Source: a virus. Taken from it: DNA of 55,443 bases. A program made the translations under genes and the position numbers. Under the pieces are notes generated by a model. It was not told the origin of the DNA. It ran no database searches and worked only from the letters and a program-made list of their open reading frames with translations. Position 1 is the stretch's first letter; every line of letters begins with the position of its first letter. This document shows, one piece after another, positions 31,299 through 40,381 of this stretch. The stretch is taken from positions 1 to 55,443 of IMG/VR virus record IMGVR_UViG_3300023202_000273; one strand, written 5' to 3'.

Positions 31299-34103
31299 TT
31301 ATCCTTTCGCCGAAGCGTTTATGCTCATCACTTCTTGTATTTGGTCATCGTCTAATGGCTCCCCTGTCTCTAAGTCAATTAGATTTGGCACTTCAAACAT
31401 GTAGGTCACTTGCTTAGGGTCTTTTCCTGAATCGATTTCGTCGTCAAAAGCCGCTACAGTGATAATCGGGGTTTGTTCATCTATGAGATAGCGAGTACCA
31501 TTTAACGTTATAATTCCACCCTTTTTGCTTTCGATATCTTTGCGGGCAGAAGGCTGTATCTTAAAAGTTCCACTGTTTTTAAAATAGTTTTCATCTATTA
31601 TTTCACCTTCTTCATTATAGAAGAACTGTTTGAACCCACCATTCTTAAGATCTGTCTTCAGGGTACCATAATAATTTCCAGGAGCCTTGGCAGCGCCATA
31701 CCATCTGCCATAACCCCATTCGAGGTATTGCCAATTGACACTACTCAATTCTCCATGTTGCAACGTGTTATCTGCTGTGTATATAGTCGGCATCCCAGCC
31801 ACTTTAGCCCTGTCGCTGTCGCTTACTGTATCACCATTCAGGATTCTTTCCTGAATAGACGCGATCTCGCTCAAATATTTTTCTTCGTTTCCACCAAGTT
31901 CAGCGCCTCGGCCCTGCATATAGTCACTCACAATCTCAAGGTCGGGGGCGTCGCGGTGCCATTCTATGAATTCATCGGCTGCCGGTACCTGTTCGCCTGG
32001 TTCCCATCCGATGTCCCTCAGCCAGTTAGACACACGCCCAGAGTCGATCCCATGCTCTTCTCCAAATTCCGACTGGAAATAATCGGCGTTCCTTGTCAAA
32101 AATTCCTGCGACAGGTCTACCATCTCGCTGTCAGCAAACGTAAAATCATTACCGGCGACAAGGTTACCACTGTCATCAAATAAGGCAAACCCAATCTCAC
32201 CGGTCTCAGGGTTTTTACTCATCTTGTACGTGCCTCCAAGCGCAGTGTGCAGCTCAAGCTGCGCCCACATATCTTCCCAAGCCTCACTGCCGGAATCGGT
32301 GGAAATCAGATCCTGCACGATGGGATTGTTGCTTTCAAGGCGATTTTTTTCGGCGTCCATCATGGTGGTGTTTGCCCCCAGCCACATGTTGTCGGCCCAT
32401 TCATCGAACGTCAAACCCTCCGGAGCCAGCGTCTCATACGCCTCCTGCATTTTCGCCTTTAACGCGGGGTCGTTTTCCCAATCCGCTACGCCCATCCCGA
32501 CGGCCTGATTTATCGCAGATGTCAAGTCATTGTACTCCGTGTCTTTGAGCAGGTTATCATACTGCAACTGCGCGTTGGAGATTGCTACAGCCCCAGCCTC
32601 GTTCGCCTGGTCATACGGCACGCGAGCAGTGTCATAAATCCTGCCGGCCTCATCGGTGCCGACTTCGTCCCCATATTTTTGGATAAACGAATCCCTGTCC
32701 ATGGAGGCAACCTCTGAATACATCTGGTTGGTCATGTCCGCGCCGAATCTTTCGACATAAATTTCGTGCTTATCAACCTGCAGACCATATGTCACCAAAT
32801 CTTTCATCGCTTTCTCAGCGGACATTTTGTTTTTCTGCGCAAAATCCTGTATCATTTTTGACGTATGCATTTTGACGTCACGACCACGCAGCATAGTCAT
32901 GGTTTTTGCCTGCTCAGGCGTGTATCCCTGTGCAATCAGGTCTTGTTGAAATGCTCCGAGATCCTGGGCCATAATGCCGCCAAATTCCTGCAAAGCATTT
33001 TTCTCAATCTGCTTTACCGCTGCACTACCCCCTTCGGCTATACTAAGTATTCCATCCAGCCCCTTTTCGGCCGCCTCCATGCCTATCCCGTTGAGCATGT
33101 CCTCTGGGTCGAGCGACGCATCCCCTGTGGGTTCGGGGTCAGTGGGGTCCGGCTCTCCTGGGCCCGGGTCAATCGTGTGTGACGGTGGTTCGATGATGTC
33201 ATCGGCCGTATACAAAGGCTCGGTCGTTTCTACACCAACTGGATACGGCGAGCGACCTGTCTGCCGTTCAATGTACGCGTCAATTTGACTATCCTCTATC
33301 CCGCGTGCTGACATTTGGGAATAAAGCTCGTCTCTGTCGATTCTGCCGGTTTGGTAATCCCGGAACAATTCCAGGTTTGACCGAGACCTCGGAGATGGCG
33401 AGCGACCTGTCTGCCGTTCAATGTACGCGTCAATTTGACTATCCTCTATCCCGCGTGCTGACATTTGGGAATAAAGCTCGTCTCTGTCGATTCTGCCGGT
33501 TTGGTAATCCCGGAACAATTCCAGGTTTGACCGAGACCTCGGAGATGTCGTCTGTATCGTCTGGTTATCAGGCTGATTGTTCTGCGTATCGTTGCTTCCC
33601 GATAACTGCAGGCTGTCGTCCGGGTATGTGTCATCCATCGCATCATTACCGCCCAGGGTGTTTGTATCAGTGGTGTCAGGTATTCCATCTTGGCTACCAG
33701 GGTATGTCCCGCTTTCCGATCCGGTGTACACACCGCCACCAGAATACGACGGGTGCTTACCGCCACCCTTGTACGACGGGTGCTTGCCTCCCATCCGGTA
33801 CGCAGGCTGTATGGAGCTCATAAGTTTCTGCTTGTCGACAGCGCCAACATGGGAGGCGCGGCGAAGTGACTCGAGGGTATCCACGCCAAGATTGTTTGTG
33901 GCGCGAGAATCCATGATCACCTCGTTCTCATGCACAGTTTTATCCTGCATGCCAATGGTCGGGGCGATATTGTTCGCCTGCACAATACCGTCGGGCCCAC
34001 GCCCGGTGTATCCGCCTGCACGGATGGGGGATTCGGGCCCCTGCATTTGCTCCTCGCCAAATACCGACGGCGGGAGGTTTTTGTACCACGGAGTCTTTGC
34101 CAT
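31299..34103 (-). CDS. Large internal virion protein (934 aa) with a tandem 50-residue repeat
   Basis: Residues 1-185 are Gly/Ser/Asp-rich with short repeats (GGKHPSYKGGGKHPSY). From about 185 to 285 a 50-residue unit beginning with PRSRSNLELFRDYQTGRIDR occurs twice, matching an exact 150-base DNA duplication. The C-terminal 600 residues are helical and acidic with no catalytic motif. It lies in the ejection-protein block, and the SHOCT-like short helix pairs (RSNLELFRDYQTGRIDRDEL) could serve oligomerisation. No family was certain. ATG 34103 follows a weak GGAT. Confidence 0.75.
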   Translation of the reverse strand: MAKTPWYKNLPPSVFGEEQMQGPESPIRAGGYTGRGPDGIVQANNIAPTIGMQDKTVHENEVIMDSRATNNLGVDTLESLRRASHVGAVDKQKLMSSIQPAYRMGGKHPSYKGGGKHPSYSGGGVYTGSESGTYPGSQDGIPDTTDTNTLGGNDAMDDTYPDDSLQLSGSNDTQNNQPDNQTIQTTSPRSRSNLELFRDYQTGRIDRDELYSQMSARGIEDSQIDAYIERQTGRSPSPRSRSNLELFRDYQTGRIDRDELYSQMSARGIEDSQIDAYIERQTGRSPYPVGVETTEPLYTADDIIEPPSHTIDPGPGEPDPTDPEPTGDASLDPEDMLNGIGMEAAEKGLDGILSIAEGGSAAVKQIEKNALQEFGGIMAQDLGAFQQDLIAQGYTPEQAKTMTMLRGRDVKMHTSKMIQDFAQKNKMSAEKAMKDLVTYGLQVDKHEIYVERFGADMTNQMYSEVASMDRDSFIQKYGDEVGTDEAGRIYDTARVPYDQANEAGAVAISNAQLQYDNLLKDTEYNDLTSAINQAVGMGVADWENDPALKAKMQEAYETLAPEGLTFDEWADNMWLGANTTMMDAEKNRLESNNPIVQDLISTDSGSEAWEDMWAQLELHTALGGTYKMSKNPETGEIGFALFDDSGNLVAGNDFTFADSEMVDLSQEFLTRNADYFQSEFGEEHGIDSGRVSNWLRDIGWEPGEQVPAADEFIEWHRDAPDLEIVSDYMQGRGAELGGNEEKYLSEIASIQERILNGDTVSDSDRAKVAGMPTIYTADNTLQHGELSSVNWQYLEWGYGRWYGAAKAPGNYYGTLKTDLKNGGFKQFFYNEEGEIIDENYFKNSGTFKIQPSARKDIESKKGGIITLNGTRYLIDEQTPIITVAAFDDEIDSGKDPKQVTYMFEVPNLIDLETGEPLDDDQIQEVMSINASAKG
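33247..33546. repeat. Exact 150-bp tandem duplication
   Basis: 33247-33396 and 33397-33546 are identical at every base, keeping the reading frame (50 codons per copy) of the 934-residue virion protein. Perfect identity means either very recent duplication or an active expansion/contraction site. Confidence 0.95.
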
Positions 34104-34108
34104 AATAA

Positions 34109-34495
34109 TTATCCAATCAGCGTAATGGTTCCATCGGCTGTGCCTGATGCGTATATCTTAGTTACCCGCAAATCACTTCTCCCCGCCGGCAGAGTGACGA
34201 CGAATTTATTTGCGGACCCGGGCTGCCCCTCTCCGGTCGACATGGGCAGGTCAAAGGCGACCGCCTGTGATGCATTCAGGATAATCCACCGTACCGGGAA
34301 CTCGGGTGTGTAGTCACCTGCTAAAACCGTGTCTGATCCACCAGACGCGAGGTCGTCCTCAATCGTTATCTCGCTGCTGGATATCGATATCTGCTGGGCA
34401 TAAACACCAAAGGTCTGAGCCCATTCAGCCATCGTTCCGGTCCCGTAACCATACGGGTTGATGTGTGCGCTTAACTGTTTGCCATCGTAATACAT
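34109..34495 (-). CDS. Hypothetical structural protein (128 aa), beta-rich
   Basis: The sequence is beta-rich with alternating hydrophobic residues (WIILNASQAVAFDLPMSTGE; FVVTLPAGRSDLRVTKIYAS) and no cysteine. ATG 34495 follows GGGGAGCAGAT. It lies among tail and internal proteins, so a small tail or capsid-decoration protein is likely. A jelly-roll fold is possible but cannot be shown from sequence alone. Confidence 0.6.
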   Translation of the reverse strand: MYYDGKQLSAHINPYGYGTGTMAEWAQTFGVYAQQISISSSEITIEDDLASGGSDTVLAGDYTPEFPVRWIILNASQAVAFDLPMSTGEGQPGSANKFVVTLPAGRSDLRVTKIYASGTADGTITLIG

Positions 34496-34505
34496 ATCTG
34501 CTCCC

Positions 34506-34847
34506 CTATTTGTCGACGATCGCGCCGTCTATGTGTATGGTCATCCCTGCGGTATCCGCACGGGCTCTTACAGACTCGCCCTCCTCCAAAATCTTCCAGG
34601 TCGTATATTCCGACCGCCCCTTGGAGGCGACCTCATCCGGAGACCCCAGTGCAACGAGCCGGTTGTCATCGCCCACTGATCCCCCGTTGGCTACAAGATA
34701 CAACTCCCACTGTATCGCTCCGCCGCTTCCATTACAAACAGTGAGCGACCGTATCTCGGCCCGCTTCGCCGTGGGGACAGTATAAACTACTGGTGCGGGG
34801 TATGTTGTCGACAGTTCGCCGCGGTATAAACTCAGAGACTTAAACAC
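34506..34847 (-). CDS. Hypothetical structural protein (113 aa), beta-rich
   Basis: GTG 34847 follows GGAGGGTGA and overlaps the upstream gene's stop region. The protein is beta-rich, with a recognisable strand set in IRSLTVCNGSGGAIQWELYL and a later RADTAGMTIHIDGAIVDK. Small beta-sandwich proteins of this kind are often tail or head decoration subunits. No family was certain. Its place next to similar small proteins suggests one virion substructure. Confidence 0.6.
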   Translation of the reverse strand: MFKSLSLYRGELSTTYPAPVVYTVPTAKRAEIRSLTVCNGSGGAIQWELYLVANGGSVGDDNRLVALGSPDEVASKGRSEYTTWKILEEGESVRARADTAGMTIHIDGAIVDK

Positions 34848-35078
34848 TCACCCTCCCATCATTAACGCACGCTCGCGCATCTCATCGTAATGGTCGAAAA
34901 CATCGCCACGAAAAGCACGCTGGCTGATGTCAACATTGTAATATGCCTCAATTTTAGACAAGCGACTGTCGAGATCGTTTTGGATTGTCGACTGATACTC
35001 AAAGTTTTTGTCAACAATGCTCAACGCCCTGCGCAGGTCTCCGTCGTGTTTCGCCGATCGTTCCGGATAAAATGGCAT
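34848..35078 (-). CDS. Small helical protein (76 aa)
   Basis: The ATG overlaps the upstream stop (TAATG). A coiled-coil-like middle (RRALSIVDKNFEYQSTIQND followed by LDSRLSKIEAYY) suggests an oligomer or a chaperone for a neighbouring tail protein. It ends in MMGG. No family was recognised. Confidence 0.65.
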   Translation of the reverse strand: MPFYPERSAKHDGDLRRALSIVDKNFEYQSTIQNDLDSRLSKIEAYYNVDISQRAFRGDVFDHYDEMRERALMMGG

Positions 35079-36241
35079 TAGTAAAAGGGAAGAAAAGCCT
35101 TCCCGGCGTTTAAGGTAACATCATCATAATACGAATTGCCAAATGATAATTCGCTAATAGATGAAGAAAGGTCAAAAATCCTGATGTCAAACACGCTTTC
35201 ACCTGCAGAAACAACTTGATCAGATGCCAACCCAACGGACCCAGTCGCCCAGAGAAGGTGCCATCCGTTTACTGTTTCCCCAAACTGAGTGAACGACTCA
35301 CCCGGGATCGGGGTTGTCGTCTTTGCCCACAGTGTGATGAGGTAATTACCGGACACCGCCGCATTAGCCAGCTCAAGATCGGCGCTCAAAATTGCCCCTG
35401 AAGAGTCAACGCCATCGGGTCCGTTAACTCGAGAGTATCCACCGGTGAGCGTCCCCTTTGTCACCCGATCATACTGGTAATCTGTCCTCGTGACAAATAC
35501 AACCAGATTATCCATGGCGGTGAGCATGTTGGTGTCCTCGGACATCTGCCGCTCCGTGGGGCCACCAGCCTTCATCTTGGCGATAAACGAATGCACCACG
35601 CCGGTTAAACGCGCCTCGCCGGCAGTTCCCTTGGAAACCAACTGGATCCGGCGGTTCTCTATTTTTGATCCGACGAAAACGATGTCACCATTATCAGGCA
35701 CATTCCGGGCGATGGACCGGTAATCGGTCTTCTCTCCGTCGATATATGCCTCAAGGGATATCTGCTGCATGCTGCGGATGCCAGCCGCGTCATACCCGGT
35801 TTCCCCGCGGTTGTCAGTATTATCCGGGCGCAGGTAAATATGCGTCTCATCATGCTCCAGTTTCCGGTGTTCGTGCTCCCGTGATACGACCTCCTCCGGA
35901 CCCCATTTTTCCCACGCGATCTCAGTGCCGCCGGTATCGGCCTCATCCTTATCGGTCGGCGGCGACTTCAGGTACTCGCGACGATCATACGTGTGATGCT
36001 CCCATATTTTACGGTCGTCACGGTCAATGACCAACAAACGAGGCACATTGTTCGAATCCATCAGGCGAACGATGCCACCAGAGTCGCCAGGATGGACCCA
36101 GTCGTTTCCGGTGTATTCTGACCACCCCTCGCCCTCGGTCTGGTCTGTGGCGAACCGCAGGCACTTCTTGAGGGCGAGATTTGCCGTGCCAGTGTCAGTG
36201 CTTTCTGATGCCGGCTGTGGATTTAAGTAAAACTGAAACAA
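35078..36241 (-). CDS. Tail-associated protein (387 aa), beta-rich C-terminus
   Basis: A TTG start at 36241 follows GGAGCGAGCTAA and the upstream stop. The first 130 residues are charged. From about residue 130 the sequence becomes beta-rich with repeated Asp/Gly turns and ends in a small jelly-roll-like segment (GNYLITLWAKTTTPIPGESF; FGNSYYDDVTLNAGKAFL), typical of carbohydrate-binding modules. This would fit a tail-tip or fibre-anchoring protein. No catalytic motif is visible. Confidence 0.65.
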   Translation of the reverse strand: MFQFYLNPQPASESTDTGTANLALKKCLRFATDQTEGEGWSEYTGNDWVHPGDSGGIVRLMDSNNVPRLLVIDRDDRKIWEHHTYDRREYLKSPPTDKDEADTGGTEIAWEKWGPEEVVSREHEHRKLEHDETHIYLRPDNTDNRGETGYDAAGIRSMQQISLEAYIDGEKTDYRSIARNVPDNGDIVFVGSKIENRRIQLVSKGTAGEARLTGVVHSFIAKMKAGGPTERQMSEDTNMLTAMDNLVVFVTRTDYQYDRVTKGTLTGGYSRVNGPDGVDSSGAILSADLELANAAVSGNYLITLWAKTTTPIPGESFTQFGETVNGWHLLWATGSVGLASDQVVSAGESVFDIRIFDLSSSISELSFGNSYYDDVTLNAGKAFLPFY

Positions 36242-38191
36242 TTAGCTCGCTCCAATTACCAAAAACTCATCACCGCTCGACGGCGCATCTGTGAATGCCT
36301 CGGTCGATGATATGGTGATAAACCCATTCGGCTGCACAAACGTATCGATGAACCGGGTTTGGCCAGCGTTCGCACCCGTTAAGAACGTCAGCGACATGCG
36401 GTCAAACGTGCCGGCATCAGCCGCGAGGTTTGTCTGGAATGACAGCACCGTCGGCGAACCGCCACTCACCTCGCCCTTGGTTATACCGCTCGAATACAGC
36501 TCCCCAAGGCGCGTTGCCGGGGTGGCAGAACCATCTACCTGGATCACGTTGGCGTCAACCGGCTCCTGAGCAGTGATGCCGTCCTCAACCTCAGCCTGCA
36601 CTTCAGCCTTCATCGCGGTGCTCATCCCGCCCAGGTCGGTGAGACCTGCCCCAGCGGCACCCACTTGGGTCTGTAGATCCTGGGTGTCAACCTCTATTGC
36701 ATCGATGTTATCCTGGATCTCCTTGAGGACTCCATCACTCGGGGTAGAATCAGGCGTACCGGTGTCAGTAATACCGAGGACTGTTCTGATTTCAGTTTTC
36801 TCGTCGGTTGTCCAGTCCGTTCCGCTGCCGCCCGATGACGCCTCAAGCGAATCGGTTGTCGCGTCGTAGTCTGCCCCGCCATTGTCATCAGCCATCTTTG
36901 TGAGCATGCTGCCGATGGTAGCAGATCCACCATCCAGAGCAACGGGGGTTCCGATGTTTGTCTGGATGTCGTTCAGGGCGCCGTCGCTCGGGGACGAATC
37001 CGGAGTGCCGGTATCGGTAAGACCAAGTATTGTTCGAAGCTCATCCCAGACCAATTTCGAGTAGTCAGTCTCAAACGGGTTCATAATACCCGGATGAGCG
37101 TATATCGCGTCGATCAAATCGCCGCTGAGGTAATATGTGAACCCGTCAGACCGCAGGATGATAAAGGTCCACCCCTCATCCCCGCCAGACTCACTGAGAT
37201 TGGCTCCGCTCCAATTGGTGTTAATGACAGTAGTGCCGCCCTCGGTACACCCAAAGTACTCGGTAAGAGCTATACCGAAAACCCGCGTCGTCACATTGCC
37301 CGAGCCACGGTAATACCCGCCCACAATTACAGAGTGCTGCGATGCATTCTTACCGTCAATTGTCGCGCCCATAAGCTGATGAGGATCGAAGTCGTCCTCT
37401 GATGGGCTGGTAGATGACGTGAACAATGCCCCAAACACATTAGGGTATCCAGACCGCGTTATGTCCCCAGAGACAACCCCATTACGCTCATCAAGACCAG
37501 CCGGCAGTGGGAGGGGGATGACCAATGACCGGGTAAGCACCGTCAAATCCTGCGACAGTCCATCTTTAATCGCCTGCATTGAATCGGATGTGTTGTTGAA
37601 CGAATCCCAGTCGGCAGTTCCACTTTTCGACACCATCTGGGCGATAATTGAGTCATCAGCAACGTCTGCGCCGGCCACCGATGTTGAAACCAAGTGGTCA
37701 AGGCCAATGTCAGTCAGCGCCGTATCAACCTGGGTGTTAACCTCTGCCTGAGACACATCATTCAGTGCGTCGAGAGTAGTCTTTGATCCACTGATTGAAT
37801 ACCCGGTTTTATCGTTGCTCGTCCCGACTGTCACTTCGCCAGACGCATTAAACCCGTTCGCCGATGCACCATAAATGGCATCGTAGATCGCCTCCTCCAA
37901 TACGGTAAATTTACCGACCACAATCAATGCCCCGGAAACATTTATCGATACCGACAATTCACCCACCGTGTCGGTGTCGGTCGCATCGAAATCGAACGAA
38001 TACATCCCGTTCACCCGGTGAGTACCACCGCCAGAGTTTTTATTCACCGATGCCGCGCCACCCTTTGACAGTTTGACGTCCGTGTTGCTGATCGTCAACC
38101 CCGTCTCCGGAGTTTTGAAATCGGTGTCGTCAACAAATGGGCCAAGAATACGGCCCTGAGACGCGGTAGACTGCTTTAAAAATCCATGCAT
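36242..38191 (-). CDS. Repetitive tail/fibre protein (649 aa)
   Basis: The N-terminal 300 residues are a beta-rich domain (GLTISNTDVKLSKGGA; YSFDFDATDTDTVGELSVSI). Then a WDELRTILGLTDTGTPDSSP unit (about 380) recurs as KTEIRTVLGITDTGTPDSTP (about 463), followed by a helical SDG(A/V)L..IQ segment, a trimeric-coiled-coil-like spacer. The C-terminal part is again beta-rich with a QTRFIDTFVQPNG region. This is the composition of a fibre or baseplate adhesin. ATG 38191 follows GGGAGCG. Confidence 0.7.
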   Translation of the reverse strand: MHGFLKQSTASQGRILGPFVDDTDFKTPETGLTISNTDVKLSKGGAASVNKNSGGGTHRVNGMYSFDFDATDTDTVGELSVSINVSGALIVVGKFTVLEEAIYDAIYGASANGFNASGEVTVGTSNDKTGYSISGSKTTLDALNDVSQAEVNTQVDTALTDIGLDHLVSTSVAGADVADDSIIAQMVSKSGTADWDSFNNTSDSMQAIKDGLSQDLTVLTRSLVIPLPLPAGLDERNGVVSGDITRSGYPNVFGALFTSSTSPSEDDFDPHQLMGATIDGKNASQHSVIVGGYYRGSGNVTTRVFGIALTEYFGCTEGGTTVINTNWSGANLSESGGDEGWTFIILRSDGFTYYLSGDLIDAIYAHPGIMNPFETDYSKLVWDELRTILGLTDTGTPDSSPSDGALNDIQTNIGTPVALDGGSATIGSMLTKMADDNGGADYDATTDSLEASSGGSGTDWTTDEKTEIRTVLGITDTGTPDSTPSDGVLKEIQDNIDAIEVDTQDLQTQVGAAGAGLTDLGGMSTAMKAEVQAEVEDGITAQEPVDANVIQVDGSATPATRLGELYSSGITKGEVSGGSPTVLSFQTNLAADAGTFDRMSLTFLTGANAGQTRFIDTFVQPNGFITISSTEAFTDAPSSGDEFLVIGAS

Positions 38192-38192
38192 T

Positions 38193-39782
38193 TTAGTACG
38201 CTCCCATCATCTGGGCGTGGTGATACCATGCGGCACCTACTGCCGACGCGGCCCCAAAGTTTATGTTTGTGTTGCCACCAAGATCGGTATTTGATCCGTC
38301 TGTGGCATCTATCGTATTTGATGCGTCAGTGTCCTTCCACGAGGAACTCAGCATCGTCATCCCAGATGGATTTGCAAAAGTGAAATCGCTGCCGCCGCTG
38401 TCCGACTGCGTCGTTGTGCCATTCCAGTCGCCGCTGGTATAGTTGCTCAGGGTAAACGTTGTGCCGGCAGAAACGGTCATTGTCGTTGATGACGATCTAA
38501 TTAACCGATTTACGGTCATCGTCACATCTACATCGATACTCCCCGTAGAAGTAACTGCGGCGTCATATGTTTTTGTGCCGGCAGAGCTTACCGTAAAATC
38601 TATGCAGCTCATTGTGTTGCCATTCATATCGAAATTTCCGGAAGAATGTTCGAAATCTCCGAAGCTGGCAGCATCCTGAAGCGTCACGCCGTTAGAACTT
38701 TTATTAATCACGATGTCCGGTAACTGTTCGCCGTCACTCATGATGGTTGCGGCTGTAGCCCCGTCAAACTCAATTGACGCGGTACCAACGCTGTCGACGG
38801 TGGTACTTGCACCAAGATCAATAGACCCGCCCGTGTAAATGGTTGCGGATTCAAAATCGAGGTAGGCATCTCCTGAATCATACAGCGCTATAATCCCCTC
38901 CGACAGGTCAATTGTACCCCCGCCGAAGTTAATATTCATTCTATCACCACTGCTGTTGGACCCATAATCTATTCTTTTTGCGGTTATATCTTGCCCATTT
39001 AGATCATAGACGTTTGACGAAGTGTCACCATTATTGTTCTGCATTTCCAAAATACCAGAACCGGTTACTGCCCCAGTAAAAGTGTAACCCTTCGCATTAG
39101 AATCGTTGCAGAACATATTGACAGTTACACCGTCTCCAATATCCATGGCTGGCATTTGTATCGCTGCAGTACTGCTATTATTCCGTATCTGCAAAGACTG
39201 GCTTCCAGTTATACTGTGCCCTGCCTGTGTCGTAAATCCTGATTCGGTGCCATTATCCAGCCACACAGCCCACCGCTGAAGAATGTGTAGTGTCCCCGCC
39301 CCCACCGTTAGAGTATTCGATCTACCTAAATTAGTCCCATTCACCGTTGTTGTTTTTCCACTGGCCGCACAGGTGAGCTTGTTGAGATTTATGGATGGGT
39401 CGTTGATATCAAGTTCGCCGGTCCCCTGCAGTTCAATATCAGGAGTGCCACTTAGACTCATCCCGCTTTCAGTCGCGGTAAAATCCGCATCACCAGTAAT
39501 GATAATTTTAGATGGTGTGTTCCATGTCAGTGTACCAGCCGATCCATCAATGGATACATTGCCGGCCGACGTGATCGTATAGCCGTTAATATCCAGATTC
39601 TGATCCCAATTTGTGTTCATCGTCATAGACGCCCAAGACACATCTGCAGTAAGCTGACACCCTCCACTGGACGTGTTGTCAAATACAACATCGTCACCGG
39701 ATCCGGGCTTCACCCCACCCTGCCAGTTCGATGCCACTTCTGCATCGGTGCTTGTACCGCCATCCCATTTTATGGTTGCCAT
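38193..39782 (-). CDS. Beta-helix-like tailspike/fibre protein (529 aa)
   Basis: The sequence is dominated by short Gly/Asn/Asp/Ser/Thr-rich beta turns in repeating stretches of roughly 20-25 residues (LDINGYTITSAGNVSIDGSAG; GTLHILQRW; FDMNGNTMSCIDFTVSSAG), the pattern of a parallel beta-helix. It starts with IKWDGGTSTDAEVASNWQGG, an extracellular adhesin-like lead seen in phage and bacterial surface proteins. It most likely recognises a host surface glycan. No catalytic residues were identified. ATG 39782. Confidence 0.65.
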   Translation of the reverse strand: MATIKWDGGTSTDAEVASNWQGGVKPGSGDDVVFDNTSSGGCQLTADVSWASMTMNTNWDQNLDINGYTITSAGNVSIDGSAGTLTWNTPSKIIITGDADFTATESGMSLSGTPDIELQGTGELDINDPSINLNKLTCAASGKTTTVNGTNLGRSNTLTVGAGTLHILQRWAVWLDNGTESGFTTQAGHSITGSQSLQIRNNSSTAAIQMPAMDIGDGVTVNMFCNDSNAKGYTFTGAVTGSGILEMQNNNGDTSSNVYDLNGQDITAKRIDYGSNSSGDRMNINFGGGTIDLSEGIIALYDSGDAYLDFESATIYTGGSIDLGASTTVDSVGTASIEFDGATAATIMSDGEQLPDIVINKSSNGVTLQDAASFGDFEHSSGNFDMNGNTMSCIDFTVSSAGTKTYDAAVTSTGSIDVDVTMTVNRLIRSSSTTMTVSAGTTFTLSNYTSGDWNGTTTQSDSGGSDFTFANPSGMTMLSSSWKDTDASNTIDATDGSNTDLGGNTNINFGAASAVGAAWYHHAQMMGAY

Positions 39783-39788
39783 ATATGC

Positions 39789-40133
39789 CTACAGCGCGAA
39801 TGCGTTCCATGTTTCTGTCTGTGCGGCGTAGGCGAAACTTTTTCCACCGCCATCAGCCTTTACTGCGGCAAGTGCGACTGCCGGATCATCCTTAGTGCCA
39901 ACCGCAGACTGTAAGCTCGAATTTGTCAACACGGACAGTGAATAGAGATACATGTTCACGCGGTTCAGAAACACATGGTTGCGTGCAAACACGACATCCC
40001 TCTCCTGTCCGGCATCGAGTGATCCCATATCATACTTGGATACAACCTGGGTCGCCTTTTCGATCATCTGAAAACGCACCTCTTCCTGGAATGTCTTGTC
40101 TTCCGCCAAAGCGACCAAATGTGATTCTGCCAT
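39789..40133 (-). CDS. Hypothetical helical protein (114 aa)
   Basis: ATG 40133 follows AAAGGAACATAAC. Most of the sequence is helical and amphipathic (FQEEVRFQMIEKATQVVSKY, VFLNRVNMYLYSLSVL), with a polar C-terminus. It lies between a membrane protein and the spike gene, so it may assist tail assembly or lysis. No family was recognised. Confidence 0.6.
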   Translation of the reverse strand: MAESHLVALAEDKTFQEEVRFQMIEKATQVVSKYDMGSLDAGQERDVVFARNHVFLNRVNMYLYSLSVLTNSSLQSAVGTKDDPAVALAAVKADGGGKSFAYAAQTETWNAFAL

Positions 40134-40134
40134 G

Positions 40135-40380
40135 TTATGTTCCTTTCAAAAATTGTGCAAGCAGTATAACCAACTGGATGATAATTGAAAGCATCCCTCC
40201 CATAACCCAGTAGGTCATGTGCTGCAAGTTTTTTCTCAGAGGGTTAACTCCCTCTGTCCATAATTTGTCGTGCTCGTTTCTGCCTGTTTCAGCCACAGTA
40301 TCTATATCCCTTTCTGCCTCGGACATCCTATATAAAAGTGTCTTATAGTCAAACGGGCACTTTTCACAAGTGTCTGCCAT
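40135..40380 (-). CDS. XhlA/holin-like membrane protein (81 aa)
   Basis: ATG 40380-40378 follows GGAGATAGC. The N-terminal half is a polar coiled-coil-like region with CEKCPFD; the C-terminal half has a membrane segment, WVMGGMLSIIIQLVILLAQFL, ending in KGT. A soluble coiled helix before one C-terminal membrane helix is the XhlA holin-accessory architecture. It may cooperate with the M15 endolysin, although it is far from it in the genome. Confidence 0.6.
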   Translation of the reverse strand: MADTCEKCPFDYKTLLYRMSEAERDIDTVAETGRNEHDKLWTEGVNPLRKNLQHMTYWVMGGMLSIIIQLVILLAQFLKGT

Positions 40381-40381
40381 G

